Below, piece by piece: positions 25,675 through 35,307 of a stretch of 64,000 nucleotides of DNA. A program made the position numbers and the translations under genes. The notes beneath the pieces were generated by a model. The model made no database searches. It saw only the letters and a program-made list of their open reading frames with translations, and had not been told where the DNA came from. The DNA comes from Tropicimonas_B omnivorans (GTDB lineage Bacteria; Pseudomonadota; Alphaproteobacteria; Rhodobacterales; Rhodobacteraceae). Location: positions 620,001-684,000 of the forward strand of contig NZ_JAVRHL010000003.1 of the NCBI RefSeq assembly GCF_031846565.1. The letters run 5' to 3'. Position 1 is the first letter of the stretch; the number at the start of each line of letters is the position of its first letter.

Positions 25675-27516
25675 ATGGCCAAGGGCGCTGGCAAGCAGGT
25701 TGGAAATGTTCTCGTCTGGCTGGTGCTGATCGCGCTCGTGGTCGGTCTGGGCGGATATGGTGTGACCAATTTCGGCGGGAGCACCTCCTCCGTCGCCACG
25801 GTGGGGGACCGGGACATCAGCGCACAGGACTACGCGCGCAACCTCCGGCAATCGGTCCAGGCGCAGGGTCAGCAGCTGACGCTGGCCGAAGCCTCGCAGC
25901 GGGGCATCCCGGCCCAGGTTCAGGGCCGGCTCATCGCCAATGCCGCGCTCGACAACGAGGCGGACCGGATCGGCCTCTCGGTGGGTGACGAGCGGGTGGC
26001 CGATCAGATCGCGCAGATCGAGTCCTTCCAGGGCCTGGACGGCGATTTCAGCAGTGACGCCTATACCTTCGCCCTGCAGCAGACCGGCTTCACGACCTCC
26101 GAGTTCGAAGCCGACATCCGGGACGAGACCGCCCGCTCGATCCTGCAGGCCTCCGTTGCCGGCGGTGTCGATGCGCCTGCCCGGCTGATCGACGTCCTGA
26201 TGCAGTTCTACGGCGAGCGACGCAGCTTCGAGTTCGCCCGCTATACGGCCGAGTCCCTGATCGAGCCGCTGCCGGAGCCGTCGGACGAGGAATTGCAGGC
26301 CTATTACGACGAGAACTCGGACGACTTCACCATTCCGGCGGCCAAGCTTGTGTCCTACGCGTGGCTGACCCCGGACATGCTCGCCCCGCAGATCGAGGTG
26401 GACGAGGACGCCCTCCGGCAAATCTACGACGAGCGCTCGGATGAGTTCACGCAGGCCGAACGGCGCCTCGTCGAACGTTTGATCTTCGATAACGAGGATC
26501 AGGCAAGCGAAGCCCGCGCGGCCATCGAGAACGGCGATCTGAGTTTCGAGGACGTGGTCGAGGGCCGCGGCCTTGGCATGGATGACGTCGATCTCGGCGA
26601 TGTGGCCGAGAGCGATCTCGGCGCCGCCGGTGCCGAGGTATTCGCGCTGGAGGAGCCTGGCCTCGTCGGTCCGCTTCCCTCCCAGTTCGGCCCGGCGCTC
26701 TACCGGATGAACGGCATTCTCGCCGCGACGACCGTGACCTTCGAGGAGGCGCGGGACGATCTTGCGCGCGATCTGCGCCTCGAGCGCGCGCGCCGTCAGA
26801 TCGAAGCGCTCGCGATCGACGCGGAGGACGCGCTCGCCGGCGGCGCCACCGTCGAGGACCTCGCCGCCGAGACGCCGCTCGAAGCGGGCCGCGGCGAGAT
26901 CCGCGAGGGCTCTGAAGATCCGCTCGCGAGCTACACCGAGGTCCGCGAGGCCGCCCGGTCCCTCACCGCCGAGGATTACGCCAGCATAGACGTGCTCGAG
27001 GATGGCGGGATCTACGCGATGCGCCTCGACGAGGAGCTGCCGCCCCGCGTGCCGCCCCTGGCCGACGTGAAGCCCCAGGTCATTGCCGGGTGGGAGCGCG
27101 CCGCAACGCGGGATCTCCTGCGCGAGGAGGCGGAGCGGGCCGTGGCGCAGCTCGATGTCGGCGGTCAGTTCGGCGACGACGGCTCCGAGACCGGCTCGGC
27201 GGATCTCGTCACCCGCGATACCTTCATCGCCGACACCCCCGAGGCGATGATCGAGGCGGCGTTCGAGATGGAGGAGGGTGACACGCGCATCGTGGAGGGC
27301 GAGACGGACGTGTTCCTGCTGCGCGTGACCGCGATAGCGCCGCCAGCGGAGGACGACGAGCGGATGACCAACTTCCGCAACGCGCTCACGGCGCAAACGG
27401 CGCAGAGCCTCGCCGCGGACGTGTACCAGCTCTACGGCCGTGCGCTCACCGATTCTGCGGGCATCTCCTACAACGATGCCGCGATCAACGCCGTGAACTC
27501 TCAGCTTTTCCGCTGA
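25675..27516 (+). CDS. PpiD-like periplasmic folding factor (SurA N-terminal family)
   Basis: Membrane-anchored periplasmic chaperone/peptidyl-prolyl isomerase. One membrane segment at about 9-30 (VGNVLVWLVLIALVVGLGGY) is followed by a SurA-N-like helical region (VGDRDISAQDYARNLRQ, about 40-200) and a parvulin-like part around residues 240-370. A second helical region follows. Length 613 residues, as usual for PpiD. The isomerase domain is degenerate-looking by eye (no clear catalytic signature), so the chaperone role may dominate. Its stop shares one base with the trpE start. Confidence 0.83.
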   Translation: MAKGAGKQVGNVLVWLVLIALVVGLGGYGVTNFGGSTSSVATVGDRDISAQDYARNLRQSVQAQGQQLTLAEASQRGIPAQVQGRLIANAALDNEADRIGLSVGDERVADQIAQIESFQGLDGDFSSDAYTFALQQTGFTTSEFEADIRDETARSILQASVAGGVDAPARLIDVLMQFYGERRSFEFARYTAESLIEPLPEPSDEELQAYYDENSDDFTIPAAKLVSYAWLTPDMLAPQIEVDEDALRQIYDERSDEFTQAERRLVERLIFDNEDQASEARAAIENGDLSFEDVVEGRGLGMDDVDLGDVAESDLGAAGAEVFALEEPGLVGPLPSQFGPALYRMNGILAATTVTFEEARDDLARDLRLERARRQIEALAIDAEDALAGGATVEDLAAETPLEAGRGEIREGSEDPLASYTEVREAARSLTAEDYASIDVLEDGGIYAMRLDEELPPRVPPLADVKPQVIAGWERAATRDLLREEAERAVAQLDVGGQFGDDGSETGSADLVTRDTFIADTPEAMIEAAFEMEEGDTRIVEGETDVFLLRVTAIAPPAEDDERMTNFRNALTAQTAQSLAADVYQLYGRALTDSAGISYNDAAINAVNSQLFR

Positions 27517-29033
27517 TGGCGAAGCTCTTCCCGGATCCCGCAACCTTCGCCGAAGGCTTTTCGGCGGGGCGGAACCAGGTCGTCTGGACGCGACTTGCGG
27601 CCGATCTCGACACGCCCGTCTCGCTGATGATGAAGCTGGCGTCGGAGAGGCCGGACAGCTTCGTGCTGGAATCCGTGACCGGCGGCGAGGTGCGCGGGCG
27701 GTATTCGATGATCGGAATGAAGCCCGATCTGGTCTGGCGCTGCGACGGGACGTCCGCCTCGATCAATCGCCAGGCCCGTTACGAGCGGGATGCCTTCGAG
27801 CCGGAGACGGCGGATCCCCTCACCTCGCTCCGCGCGCTTCTCGAGGAGAGCCGGATCGTCCTGCCAGCCGAGCTTCCGGCGGCCTCGGCCGGGCTGTTCG
27901 GCTATCTCGGCTATGACATGGTGCGCCTGGTCGAGCGCCTGCCGAACGTCAATCCGGACCCGATCGGAGTGCCCGACGCGCTGCTCATGCGGCCGTCCGT
28001 CGTAGCCGTCCTAGATGGCGTGAAGGGTGAGGTGATGGTCGTGGCGCCGGCCTGGGCCGGCTCCGGACTGAGCGCGAAGGCGGCCTATGCGCAGGCCGCG
28101 GAGCGGGTGACGGACGCGGTCCATGCCATCGAGAGCGGCATGGCAGGCGAGGCGCGGAGCCTCGGGGAAAGCGCTCGGGAGCCCGGGGCGCCGGTGTCCA
28201 ATTTCACCCCGGAGGCCTACAAGGACGCGGTTCGCAAGGGCAGGGAGTACATCCGCTCCGGGGACATCTTCCAGGTCGTTCCCTCACAGCGCTGGACGCA
28301 GAGCTTCGAGCTGCCGCCCTTTGCGCTCTATCGCGCGCTGCGGCGGACGAACCCGTCGCCGTTCATGTTCTACTTCGATTTCGGCGGCTTCCACGTCGTC
28401 GGCGCGAGCCCCGAGATCCTGGTGCGCGTCCGGGAGGGCGAGGTCACGATCCGCCCCATCGCGGGGACGCGTCCACGCGGCGCGGACGAGGCGGAAGACC
28501 GGGCGCTCGAGGCCGATCTCCTGGGCGACGAGAAGGAGATGGCGGAGCACCTGATGCTGCTCGACCTGGGGCGCAACGATGTCGGCCGGGTCGCGAAGAT
28601 CGGGACGGTGCGGCCGACGGAGGAGTTCCTCATCGAACGCTATTCCCACGTCATGCACATCGTTTCGAACGTGGTCGGCGAACTGTCGCAGGAGCATGAC
28701 GCGCTGTCCGCGCTCCTCGCCGGCTTGCCCGCGGGAACGGTCTCGGGTGCGCCGAAGGTGCGGGCGATGGAAATCATCGACGAGCTCGAGCCCGAGAAAC
28801 GCGGCATCTATGGCGGCGGCATCGGCTATTTCAGTTCGGACGGCGACATGGATTTTTGCATCGCCCTGCGCACGGCCGTCCTGAAGGATCGCAAGCTCTA
28901 TATCCAGGCCGGCGGCGGGGTGGTGTGGGATAGCGATCCCGAGGCCGAATTCCAGGAAACCGTCAACAAGTCCCGCGCCATCCGCGCCGCGGCGGAGAAT
29001 GCGGGCCGGTTCGCCGGGCGCGGTAACGGCTGA
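27516..29033 (+). CDS. trpE: Anthranilate synthase component I
   Basis: Makes anthranilate from chorismate with ammonia from TrpG, the first committed step to tryptophan. The 505 residues carry the chorismate-binding fold: FQVVPSQRW, FMFYFDFGGFHVVGASPE, IRPIAGTRPRG, EHLMLLDLGRNDVGRV, and SGAPKVRAMEIIDELE. The N-terminal tryptophan-binding element reads ESVTGGEVRGRYSMIG. The ATG overlaps the ppiD-like stop by one base (TGATG), implying coupling. trpG and trpD, usual neighbours, do not follow; instead the convergent erpA gene ends 33 bases away. Confidence 0.96.
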   Translation: MAKLFPDPATFAEGFSAGRNQVVWTRLAADLDTPVSLMMKLASERPDSFVLESVTGGEVRGRYSMIGMKPDLVWRCDGTSASINRQARYERDAFEPETADPLTSLRALLEESRIVLPAELPAASAGLFGYLGYDMVRLVERLPNVNPDPIGVPDALLMRPSVVAVLDGVKGEVMVVAPAWAGSGLSAKAAYAQAAERVTDAVHAIESGMAGEARSLGESAREPGAPVSNFTPEAYKDAVRKGREYIRSGDIFQVVPSQRWTQSFELPPFALYRALRRTNPSPFMFYFDFGGFHVVGASPEILVRVREGEVTIRPIAGTRPRGADEAEDRALEADLLGDEKEMAEHLMLLDLGRNDVGRVAKIGTVRPTEEFLIERYSHVMHIVSNVVGELSQEHDALSALLAGLPAGTVSGAPKVRAMEIIDELEPEKRGIYGGGIGYFSSDGDMDFCIALRTAVLKDRKLYIQAGGGVVWDSDPEAEFQETVNKSRAIRAAAENAGRFAGRGNG

Positions 29034-29066
29034 CGCGCCCGGCGGTGCCCGGGCGCCCGGGCGCCG

Positions 29067-29390
29067 TTACATCGCGAAGGACGTGCCGCAGCCGCAACTG
29101 GACGTGGCGTTGGGGTTCTCCACGGTGAACCGTGCGCCGATCAATTCCTCGGTGAAGTCGATCACGGCGTTTTCGAGGAAGGGCAGGGACACCTCGTCCA
29201 CCACTACCTTCTGGCCATCCTTTTCCAGCACCAAGTCCCCGTCGTCCGGCGAATCGAGGGTGATCTCGTACTGGAATCCGGAACAGCCGCCTCCTTCCAC
29301 GGCCACGCGGAGGGCCTGCGGGGCCGCTGAGATCTCCGCGAGGCGGGCAAAGGTGCGGTCTGTGACCTTGGGCGGCAGGGTGAGTGACAT
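29067..29390 (-). CDS. erpA: A-type iron-sulfur carrier (ErpA/IscA family)
   Basis: Carries iron-sulfur clusters to target enzymes. From ATG 29390 the protein is 107 residues. The three cluster cysteines are C36 in GGGCSGFQY, and C99 and C101 in SSCGCGTSF near the C-terminus. The long open frame upstream to 29603 is a shadow of dgt. Family members IscA, SufA and ErpA are hard to separate by sequence; the absence of isc or suf genes nearby favours the free-standing ErpA type. Divergent from dgt. Confidence 0.88.
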   Translation of the reverse strand: MSLTLPPKVTDRTFARLAEISAAPQALRVAVEGGGCSGFQYEITLDSPDDGDLVLEKDGQKVVVDEVSLPFLENAVIDFTEELIGARFTVENPNATSSCGCGTSFAM

Positions 29391-29463
29391 ATCTCGGGCT
29401 CCGTTCGCATTCCCGTAAGGCTTCGAATATATGGCGGGCGGGACAAGGCAACAAGGCAGGGAC

Positions 29464-30603
29464 ATGCTGCAGCCATACGCATCCCGTCCGGGCGACAGCC
29501 GCGGGCGGCTCCACGACGAAGGAGGGAGCGCGCATCGCTCCTGTTTCCAGAGAGATCGGGACCGGATCATCCATTCCAGCGCGTTCCGGCGGCTGAAACA
29601 CAAGACCCAGGTCTTCGTCGAGCATGAGGGCGATCACTTCCGCACGCGGCTCACGCATTCGATCGAGGTCGCCCAGGTCGCGCGTACGATCGCCGGTGCG
29701 CTCGGTCTGAACGGGGAGCTGACCGAAGCGGTCGCCCTCGCTCACGATCTCGGTCACACGCCGTTCGGGCATACCGGGGAGGATGCGCTGGCGGCGCTCA
29801 TGGCGCCCTATGGCGGTTTCGATCACAACGCGCAGGCGATCAGGATCGTGACCCGGCTCGAATGCCACTACGCGGAGTTCGACGGGCTGAACCTGACCTG
29901 GGAGACGCTGGAGGGGATCGCCAAGCACAACGGTCCCGTACTGCCCCCCTTGCCGATGGCGCTGGCCGAGTACGATGCGATTCATCCGCTCGAACTCGAG
30001 ACCCATGCGAGCGCCGAGGCACAGGTTGCGGCGTTGTCCGATGATGTCGCCTACAACAACCACGACCTGCAGGACGGCCTCCGCGCCGGGCTGTTCACCG
30101 ACGCCGAGCTGGCGGCCCTGCCGCTCGTCGCGCCGGCTTATGACGAGGTCGATTCGCGCTGGCCGGGGCTTCCCGTGGCGCGGCGGAGGAACGAGGCCCT
30201 GCGCCGGGTCTTCGGAATGATGGTGACGGACCTGATCGAGACCTCCCGCGCCCGTCTCGCCGAGGTGGATCCGCAAAGCGTGGTGGACGTGCGCCATGCG
30301 GGCCGCCCCGTGATCGTGTTCTCCGACGAGATGCGCGCCCGGATCGACGAGATCCGCGCCTTCCTCTTCACCCGGATGTACCGCGCGCCCTCCGTCATGC
30401 GCGAACGGGAGCGGGTGACGCGGGTGATCGAGGATCTTTTCCCGCGCTTCCTGGACGATCCCACGCTCCTGCCGATCGAATGGCGCGCGGGCCTTCGGGA
30501 GGGGGACACAGCCCCCGCGGCGCGGGCGCGCCTCGTCGCCGACTATATCGCGGGGATGACCGACCGTTTCGCCTTGCAGGAACACGAGCGGCAGGCGGGC
30601 TAG
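29464..30603 (+). CDS. dgt: dGTP triphosphohydrolase-like protein
   Basis: HD-domain nucleotide hydrolase that splits dNTPs to nucleoside and triphosphate. ATG 29464 gives 379 residues, the shorter type-2 length. HD motif residues are in RTRLTHSIEVAQVAR, AHDLGHTPFGHTGEDAL and LSDDVAYNNHDLQDGL. FQRDRDRIIHSSAFRRLKHKTQVF near the N-terminus is the dNTP-binding signature. In many relatives argS follows; here a cation antiporter gene does, 110 bases on. Confidence 0.92.
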   Translation: MLQPYASRPGDSRGRLHDEGGSAHRSCFQRDRDRIIHSSAFRRLKHKTQVFVEHEGDHFRTRLTHSIEVAQVARTIAGALGLNGELTEAVALAHDLGHTPFGHTGEDALAALMAPYGGFDHNAQAIRIVTRLECHYAEFDGLNLTWETLEGIAKHNGPVLPPLPMALAEYDAIHPLELETHASAEAQVAALSDDVAYNNHDLQDGLRAGLFTDAELAALPLVAPAYDEVDSRWPGLPVARRRNEALRRVFGMMVTDLIETSRARLAEVDPQSVVDVRHAGRPVIVFSDEMRARIDEIRAFLFTRMYRAPSVMRERERVTRVIEDLFPRFLDDPTLLPIEWRAGLREGDTAPAARARLVADYIAGMTDRFALQEHERQAG

Positions 30604-30712
30604 CGTCCCTCGGGGTCCGTCCGGCTGGCCATGGCCGGACGAACGCCCTGTATCGCACGGCCACTCTGCGCTAGGACGAATGGTCAGAAGACAGTCGCAG
30701 GATCGGGGCAGA

Positions 30713-32563
30713 ATGCAGGGAACGTTATCAGAGGCGGCGATGGCGCCGATCATGGCCTTTGCCCTGGTGGGCGCGCTCGGGGTCGGAGCTCAGTGGATCG
30801 CGTGGCGCCTGCGCCTCCCGGCAATCGTGCTGATGCTGCTCGCCGGCCTGCTCATCGGGCCGGTCTTCGGCGTGTTCGACCCGGAGCGGGATATCGGGCC
30901 GCTGATGCAGCCCATGGTGGCCATCGCCGTCGCCATCATCCTCTTCGAGGGCGGTCTGACGCTGAACATCCATTCGCTGCGGGATGCTGCGCTCGGCGTC
31001 CGGCGGCTCGTCGTGATCGGCGCGCCGCTCGGATGGCTGCTCTCCGCGCTCGCGCTGCACTATGTCGCCGGCCTCGGCTGGGCGGCGGCCTCGGTCTTCG
31101 GCGGGATCATGATCGTGACGGGGCCGACCGTGATCGCGCCCCTTCTGCGGACGGCCCGACTTGCACGGCGCCCGGCGCAACTCCTGCAATGGGAAGCCAT
31201 CGTCAACGATCCGATCGGCGCGCTCGCGGCCGTGCTCGCACTGGAACTGGTCGTCGTTCTCGACACGGCGGAGAGCTTCGGCGTGGCGGCATGGGACCTT
31301 GCCTTCGGCATCGGCGTGGCCTGCATCCTCGGGGCCATGACCGGCTGGATCCTCGCCTTCGCCTTCAAGCGCGGGTTCGTGCCCGAGTTCATGAAGGTCC
31401 CGGTGCTCTTCGCCTTCCTGCTCGTCGCCTTCGGATTGTCCGACTTCATCCTGCACGAAAGCGGCCTTCTGGCGGTGACGGTGATGGGCGTGGTGGTCGC
31501 GAATGCGAACCTCGCCAGCTACACAGAGATGCGGCGGTTCAAGGAGCATGCGACGATCCTGCTCGTCTCGGGTGTCTTCATCCTCCTGGCCGCGAATCTC
31601 GAATTTTCGGCCCTCGCGCTTCTGGACTGGCGTGCGGCGGCCCTGATCGCCGTGGTGATCTTCGTCGCGCGTCCGCTCACGGTCCTGGTGTCGCTGCTGA
31701 AGACACCGATCCCGATGAAGGAGAGGCTCCTCGTCGCCTTCACCGGTCCGCGGGGCGTGGTCCTGGTGGCGGTCGCGGGGCTCTTCGGCGAACGGCTGTC
31801 GGAGCTCGGATTCGAGGACGGCGCGCGGATCGGTCCGCTCGCCTTTGCCCTCGTCGCCGCGACCGTGGTGCTCCACGGCTTCACGTTGCGCCCCGTCGCG
31901 CGCTGGCTCGGGCTCGCTGGCGGCGAGACCGTGGGCGTCGCGCTGATCGGCGGCTCTGCCTTCTCCGTGGGGTTCGCCGAGGCGCTGAAGAAGGCGGACG
32001 TGCCGGTTCTCATTGCCGACCCGAACCGCGCCCGCCTGCGGGGCGCCCGCGCCGCTGGACTGCCGACCTTTTTCGGGGACATCCTCTCCGAAAGCGCCGA
32101 ATACTCGGTCGAGATCGCCAGCTACGGCATCTGGATCGCGGCGACGGACAACGACGCCTACAACACCCTCGTCACCACCGACATGGGGCCAGAGCTGGGG
32201 CGGGAGTTCATCTTCCAGCTCCGCCGCGTGAAGCAGGAAAGCAGTCGCCACGCGCTTCCCGCGACGCTCGGGGGGCAGACCATCGCCGGGGGGCGGACCT
32301 ATACCGAGGTCAACGCCCTGATCGCTGAGGGGTGGAGTTTCCGCGTCACGCGCCTGACGGAGGAATTCACGTTGGACGACTGGTCAGCCTATTATCCGGG
32401 CGGCATTCCCCTTGCCCGGATCATGCCGGGCGGCGATCTGCGGATCCTCACCGGGCCCGAGGACGAGTTCCGCTCGCCTGAGGGCACACGCCTCGTGGCG
32501 CTCGTGCCACCGGAGGAGGAGACGCCGCAGAACGATTCGGATACGTCCGAGGCGGCCGAGTAG
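30713..32563 (+). CDS. Cation/proton antiporter (CPA1 type) with RCK-like domain
   Basis: Inner membrane antiporter. About the first 400 residues form 12-13 hydrophobic segments of the Na+/H+ exchanger fold, with EAIVNDPIGALAA carrying the conserved ND pair in the transport site and FTGPRGVVLVAVAGL in a later helix. A cytoplasmic TrkA-N-like nucleotide-binding domain starts near residue 406 (VGVALIGGSAFSVGFAEAL), suggesting gating by NAD(H) or a nucleotide. I chose ATG 30713 (616 residues). The ion could be Na+ or K+; NhaP-type proteins with such domains do both. A bidirectional terminator follows. Confidence 0.85.
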   Translation: MQGTLSEAAMAPIMAFALVGALGVGAQWIAWRLRLPAIVLMLLAGLLIGPVFGVFDPERDIGPLMQPMVAIAVAIILFEGGLTLNIHSLRDAALGVRRLVVIGAPLGWLLSALALHYVAGLGWAAASVFGGIMIVTGPTVIAPLLRTARLARRPAQLLQWEAIVNDPIGALAAVLALELVVVLDTAESFGVAAWDLAFGIGVACILGAMTGWILAFAFKRGFVPEFMKVPVLFAFLLVAFGLSDFILHESGLLAVTVMGVVVANANLASYTEMRRFKEHATILLVSGVFILLAANLEFSALALLDWRAAALIAVVIFVARPLTVLVSLLKTPIPMKERLLVAFTGPRGVVLVAVAGLFGERLSELGFEDGARIGPLAFALVAATVVLHGFTLRPVARWLGLAGGETVGVALIGGSAFSVGFAEALKKADVPVLIADPNRARLRGARAAGLPTFFGDILSESAEYSVEIASYGIWIAATDNDAYNTLVTTDMGPELGREFIFQLRRVKQESSRHALPATLGGQTIAGGRTYTEVNALIAEGWSFRVTRLTEEFTLDDWSAYYPGGIPLARIMPGGDLRILTGPEDEFRSPEGTRLVALVPPEEETPQNDSDTSEAAE

Positions 32564-32641
32564 ACGCGGGAGCAGGGCGGGCCGATCCCGGGGCCGCCCT
32601 CGTCTCACTTGGTCCCATCGGATCCTGCCCTCCCGAAAACG

Positions 32642-32670
32642 AAAAACGCGCCCGGATGGGGCGCGTTTTT
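32642..32670. terminator. Bidirectional intrinsic terminator
   Basis: AAAAACGCGCCC at 32642-32653 pairs with GGGCGCGTTTTT at 32659-32670 around a five-base loop. A/T tracts on both sides allow it to end both the antiporter transcript (plus) and the DUF882 transcript (minus). Confidence 0.85.
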
Positions 32671-32699
32671 GAACGGATCGTGCTGAGGAGAGAGGCTGA

Positions 32700-33272
32700 T
32701 CAGCCGCCCCAGGTCCGCACGCTGCCGCAATCCATGTGAACGAAGTTCGAGCCGTAATACTTGCCGACGCCGCCGGCGCGGCAGGCCTGCGCCGCTTTCG
32801 CGACCTGGTTCACCGAGCGCGTGTCGAGGCGGAGGTCCGCAGCTTGCGCCTTCATGTGCAGCGACTTGCTGGCAACGCCGCCGGAGCGGCTGGCGAGCAT
32901 CGCGTTGGTGGCCGGAGAGCGGTAGCCGGAGAGCAGCATGTAGGGCTCGTTGCACTCGAGCAGGTTGTGAGTGGCGGCCATGATGTCCAGCGTGCGGAAA
33001 TCGACGGCTTTCACCTCGTTGCGGCGCCAGTCGCGGAAGAAATGGTCGATCTCGACCTTGGCGTCTTTGATGTAGTCGCCCTCGATCCAGTAGATCGTGT
33101 CGAGCTTCTCGCCGGTCCGGCCGTTGTACATCTTCAGCCGCCGGATGTCCCCGGCGCCCCGTAGGAAGCCGAAGGCGTTCGAATAGGTAGGCGCCGATGC
33201 GACGGCCGTGGCGGCGAAGGCCGCAAGAAGACCGCGCCGCGAAAGGGCGCCCGATGTGCGTGAATCAGTCAT
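32700..33272 (-). CDS. Tat-exported DUF882 / YcbK-type peptidase
   Basis: Probably a periplasmic wall hydrolase of the M15-like DUF882 family. The N-terminus SRRGLLAAFAATAVASAP is a Tat-type signal (cleavage probably near SNA, about residue 34). The metalloprotease-like residues are SGYRSPATNAML, SLHMKAQAADLRL (HxxxxxxD type) and FVHMDCG near the C-terminus. Length 190 residues. It is divergent from an L,D-transpeptidase gene, so both may act on peptidoglycan crosslinks. Confidence 0.85.
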   Translation of the reverse strand: MTDSRTSGALSRRGLLAAFAATAVASAPTYSNAFGFLRGAGDIRRLKMYNGRTGEKLDTIYWIEGDYIKDAKVEIDHFFRDWRRNEVKAVDFRTLDIMAATHNLLECNEPYMLLSGYRSPATNAMLASRSGGVASKSLHMKAQAADLRLDTRSVNQVAKAAQACRAGGVGKYYGSNFVHMDCGSVRTWGG

Positions 33273-33686
33273 GTTTCGCTTCTGTCCCGTTGCCTCGTGG
33301 GGGTCGCTCTATGGCGGCGACCTGTGTCCACTTATTCCCAGATGCAGGGGATTGATGCCACAGGATGGTTACCGCACCAATAACGGAATCGCGCGGGTTC
33401 CGTGAGCAGCTCGGCTTTCGGCAAGATTCTGCCAAGACGCTGACCTTAATTGATCGTTTTCAACGAATTGCAGCGAGTGAGCCCCCTGCGCCACATCCCC
33501 GGAGGGGGGTTGGAAAGCGGTTAAACCACTGTCACGTATTGGTAAAATGGGTAATTCACCCTGTTCCGCCTTCCGAAGTGACGTTTTCGCGAGCGCCGCG
33601 TGACTGGACACCGCTCTCCCCCCGGCAAAGATTGGCCCGAACTCACGCGCCCGCATCCCCGCGCGGCGCCGATCGGGATATCTTCG
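33273..33686. promoter_or_regulatory. Divergent regulatory gap of the wall-enzyme pair
   Basis: The 414 bases between two divergent wall-enzyme genes hold no coding frame and are AT-richer than their surroundings. TAAAAT at 33543-33548 is a good -10 for the plus-strand gene, but its -35 (17 bases upstream, GTTAAA) is weak. TTAATTGATCGTTTTC near 33447 resembles a CtrA box only loosely. No clear promoter could be placed for the minus-strand gene. Confidence 0.4.
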
Positions 33687-35276
33687 ATGAACGCCGCACG
33701 ACGGACCCTCTCCGCCATTTGCCTTGCCGCCGCCACCTTCGGCGCGCTTCCCGCCGAGGCCCAGATCTCCGCCTTCCGCCAGTCGGTCGCGGAACGCGCG
33801 CTTGGTGCCGATGCGGTGGGGGAGGCCTATCGCAAGCGGGATTACGCACCGATCTTCACCGGGCGCGAGGACGGGGCGCGGCGCCAGGCCCTGCTTTCGG
33901 CCCTTTCGAAGGCTGGTGCTCACGGCCTGCCGACGTCTCGCTACGATCCCGATGAGCTGATCGCCGCGTTCCGGTCGGTGAAGAGCGATCGCGACCGCGG
34001 CCGCGCCGAGATGATGGCGGCCCGCATGCTGGTCGATTTCGGGCGGGACATCTCGTCGGGTGCGCTCGAGCCGGGCAAGGTCGTCCCCGGTATCAAGCGC
34101 GAGATCGCGCGGCCCGACGCCGCCGAGATGCTCGAGGCCTTCGCTGCGACAGGCGATCCGGACGCGTTTCTCGCTGGCCTCGCTCCCCGGACCCCCGAAT
34201 ACACGCGCCTGATGGCCGAAGCGCAGCGCCTCGTCCGCCTCATCGCCTCGGGCGGTTGGGGGCCTGCGGTCGAGGGCGAGAAGCTCGAAGCGGGCCAGAG
34301 CGACGGCCGTGTCGTCGCCCTGCGCAATCGGCTGATCCGCATGGGATACCTGGAGCGGACCGCATCTCCGGAGTACGACGCGGCGCTCGTATCGGCCGTG
34401 CAGCAGTTCCAGCGGGACCACGGTATCGCGACGGACGGCGTGGCCGGACCCTCGACGCTGGCGGCACTCAACGTGTCCCCGGAGCAGCGGCTGGCGCAGG
34501 TCACGGTTGCCATGGAGCGAGAGCGCTGGCTGCCGCAGGATCGCGGAGAGCGGCACATCCTCGTCAACATCACCGACTTCACCGCGCGCATCCTCGATGA
34601 CGGCAAGGTGACGTTCGAGACGCGCTCCGTCGTCGGCGCGAACAATTCCGACCGGCAGACGCCCGAATTCTCGGACGTGATGGACCACATGGTCATCAAT
34701 CCGACGTGGTACATTCCGCGCTCCATCACGACGAAGGAATACCTTCCGATGATGAAGCGGAACCCCAACGCGGTCTCGCATCTGGATGTGGTGGACAGCC
34801 GTGGGCGGACCGTTCCGCGCAGCGCGATCAACTTCGCCGCCTACAGCCAGTCGAGTTTCCCGTTTTCCATGCGCCAGCCGCCGTCGCAGAACAATGCGCT
34901 TGGGCTCGTGAAGTTCATGTTCCCCAACAGGTACAACATCTATCTGCACGACACGCCCTCCAAGTCCCTGTTCGACCGTGAGAAACGGGCGTTCTCCCAT
35001 GGCTGCGTGCGGCTCAGCGATCCGTTCGACTTCGCTTATGCACTTCTTGCGAAACAGAGCGACGATCCGAGGGGCCTGTTCCAGAGCCACCTGCGGACCG
35101 GTGCCGAAACGCGGGTCAACCTCGACGCGCCGGTGCCCGTGCACCTGATCTACCGCACAGCGGTCAGCCAGCCGAAGGGCCGGATGTCCTATCGCGGCGA
35201 CGTGTACGGTCGTGACGCCGAGCTCTGGGAGGCCTTGCGCGCAGCCGGGGTGGAAGTGACGGCCGGGCGGGGTTAG
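33687..35276 (+). CDS. L,D-transpeptidase (YcbB/LdtD type)
   Basis: Periplasmic enzyme that forms 3-3 peptidoglycan crosslinks or anchors proteins to the wall. ATG 33687 gives 529 residues with a signal peptide (cleavage near LPAEAQ). A helical scaffold region comes first, then a PG_binding_1 domain (about 200-265, VSAVQQFQRDHGIATDGVAG). The YkuD catalytic domain has the cysteine at C440 in SHGCVRLSDPFDFA. MVINPTWYIPRSI and a long insertion before the active site are typical of the YcbB group. Divergent from the DUF882 gene. Confidence 0.92.
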   Translation: MNAARRTLSAICLAAATFGALPAEAQISAFRQSVAERALGADAVGEAYRKRDYAPIFTGREDGARRQALLSALSKAGAHGLPTSRYDPDELIAAFRSVKSDRDRGRAEMMAARMLVDFGRDISSGALEPGKVVPGIKREIARPDAAEMLEAFAATGDPDAFLAGLAPRTPEYTRLMAEAQRLVRLIASGGWGPAVEGEKLEAGQSDGRVVALRNRLIRMGYLERTASPEYDAALVSAVQQFQRDHGIATDGVAGPSTLAALNVSPEQRLAQVTVAMERERWLPQDRGERHILVNITDFTARILDDGKVTFETRSVVGANNSDRQTPEFSDVMDHMVINPTWYIPRSITTKEYLPMMKRNPNAVSHLDVVDSRGRTVPRSAINFAAYSQSSFPFSMRQPPSQNNALGLVKFMFPNRYNIYLHDTPSKSLFDREKRAFSHGCVRLSDPFDFAYALLAKQSDDPRGLFQSHLRTGAETRVNLDAPVPVHLIYRTAVSQPKGRMSYRGDVYGRDAELWEALRAAGVEVTAGRG

Positions 35277-35307
35277 GGATCGGCCCCGCGTCGCGAGAGG
35301 GGCTGAC

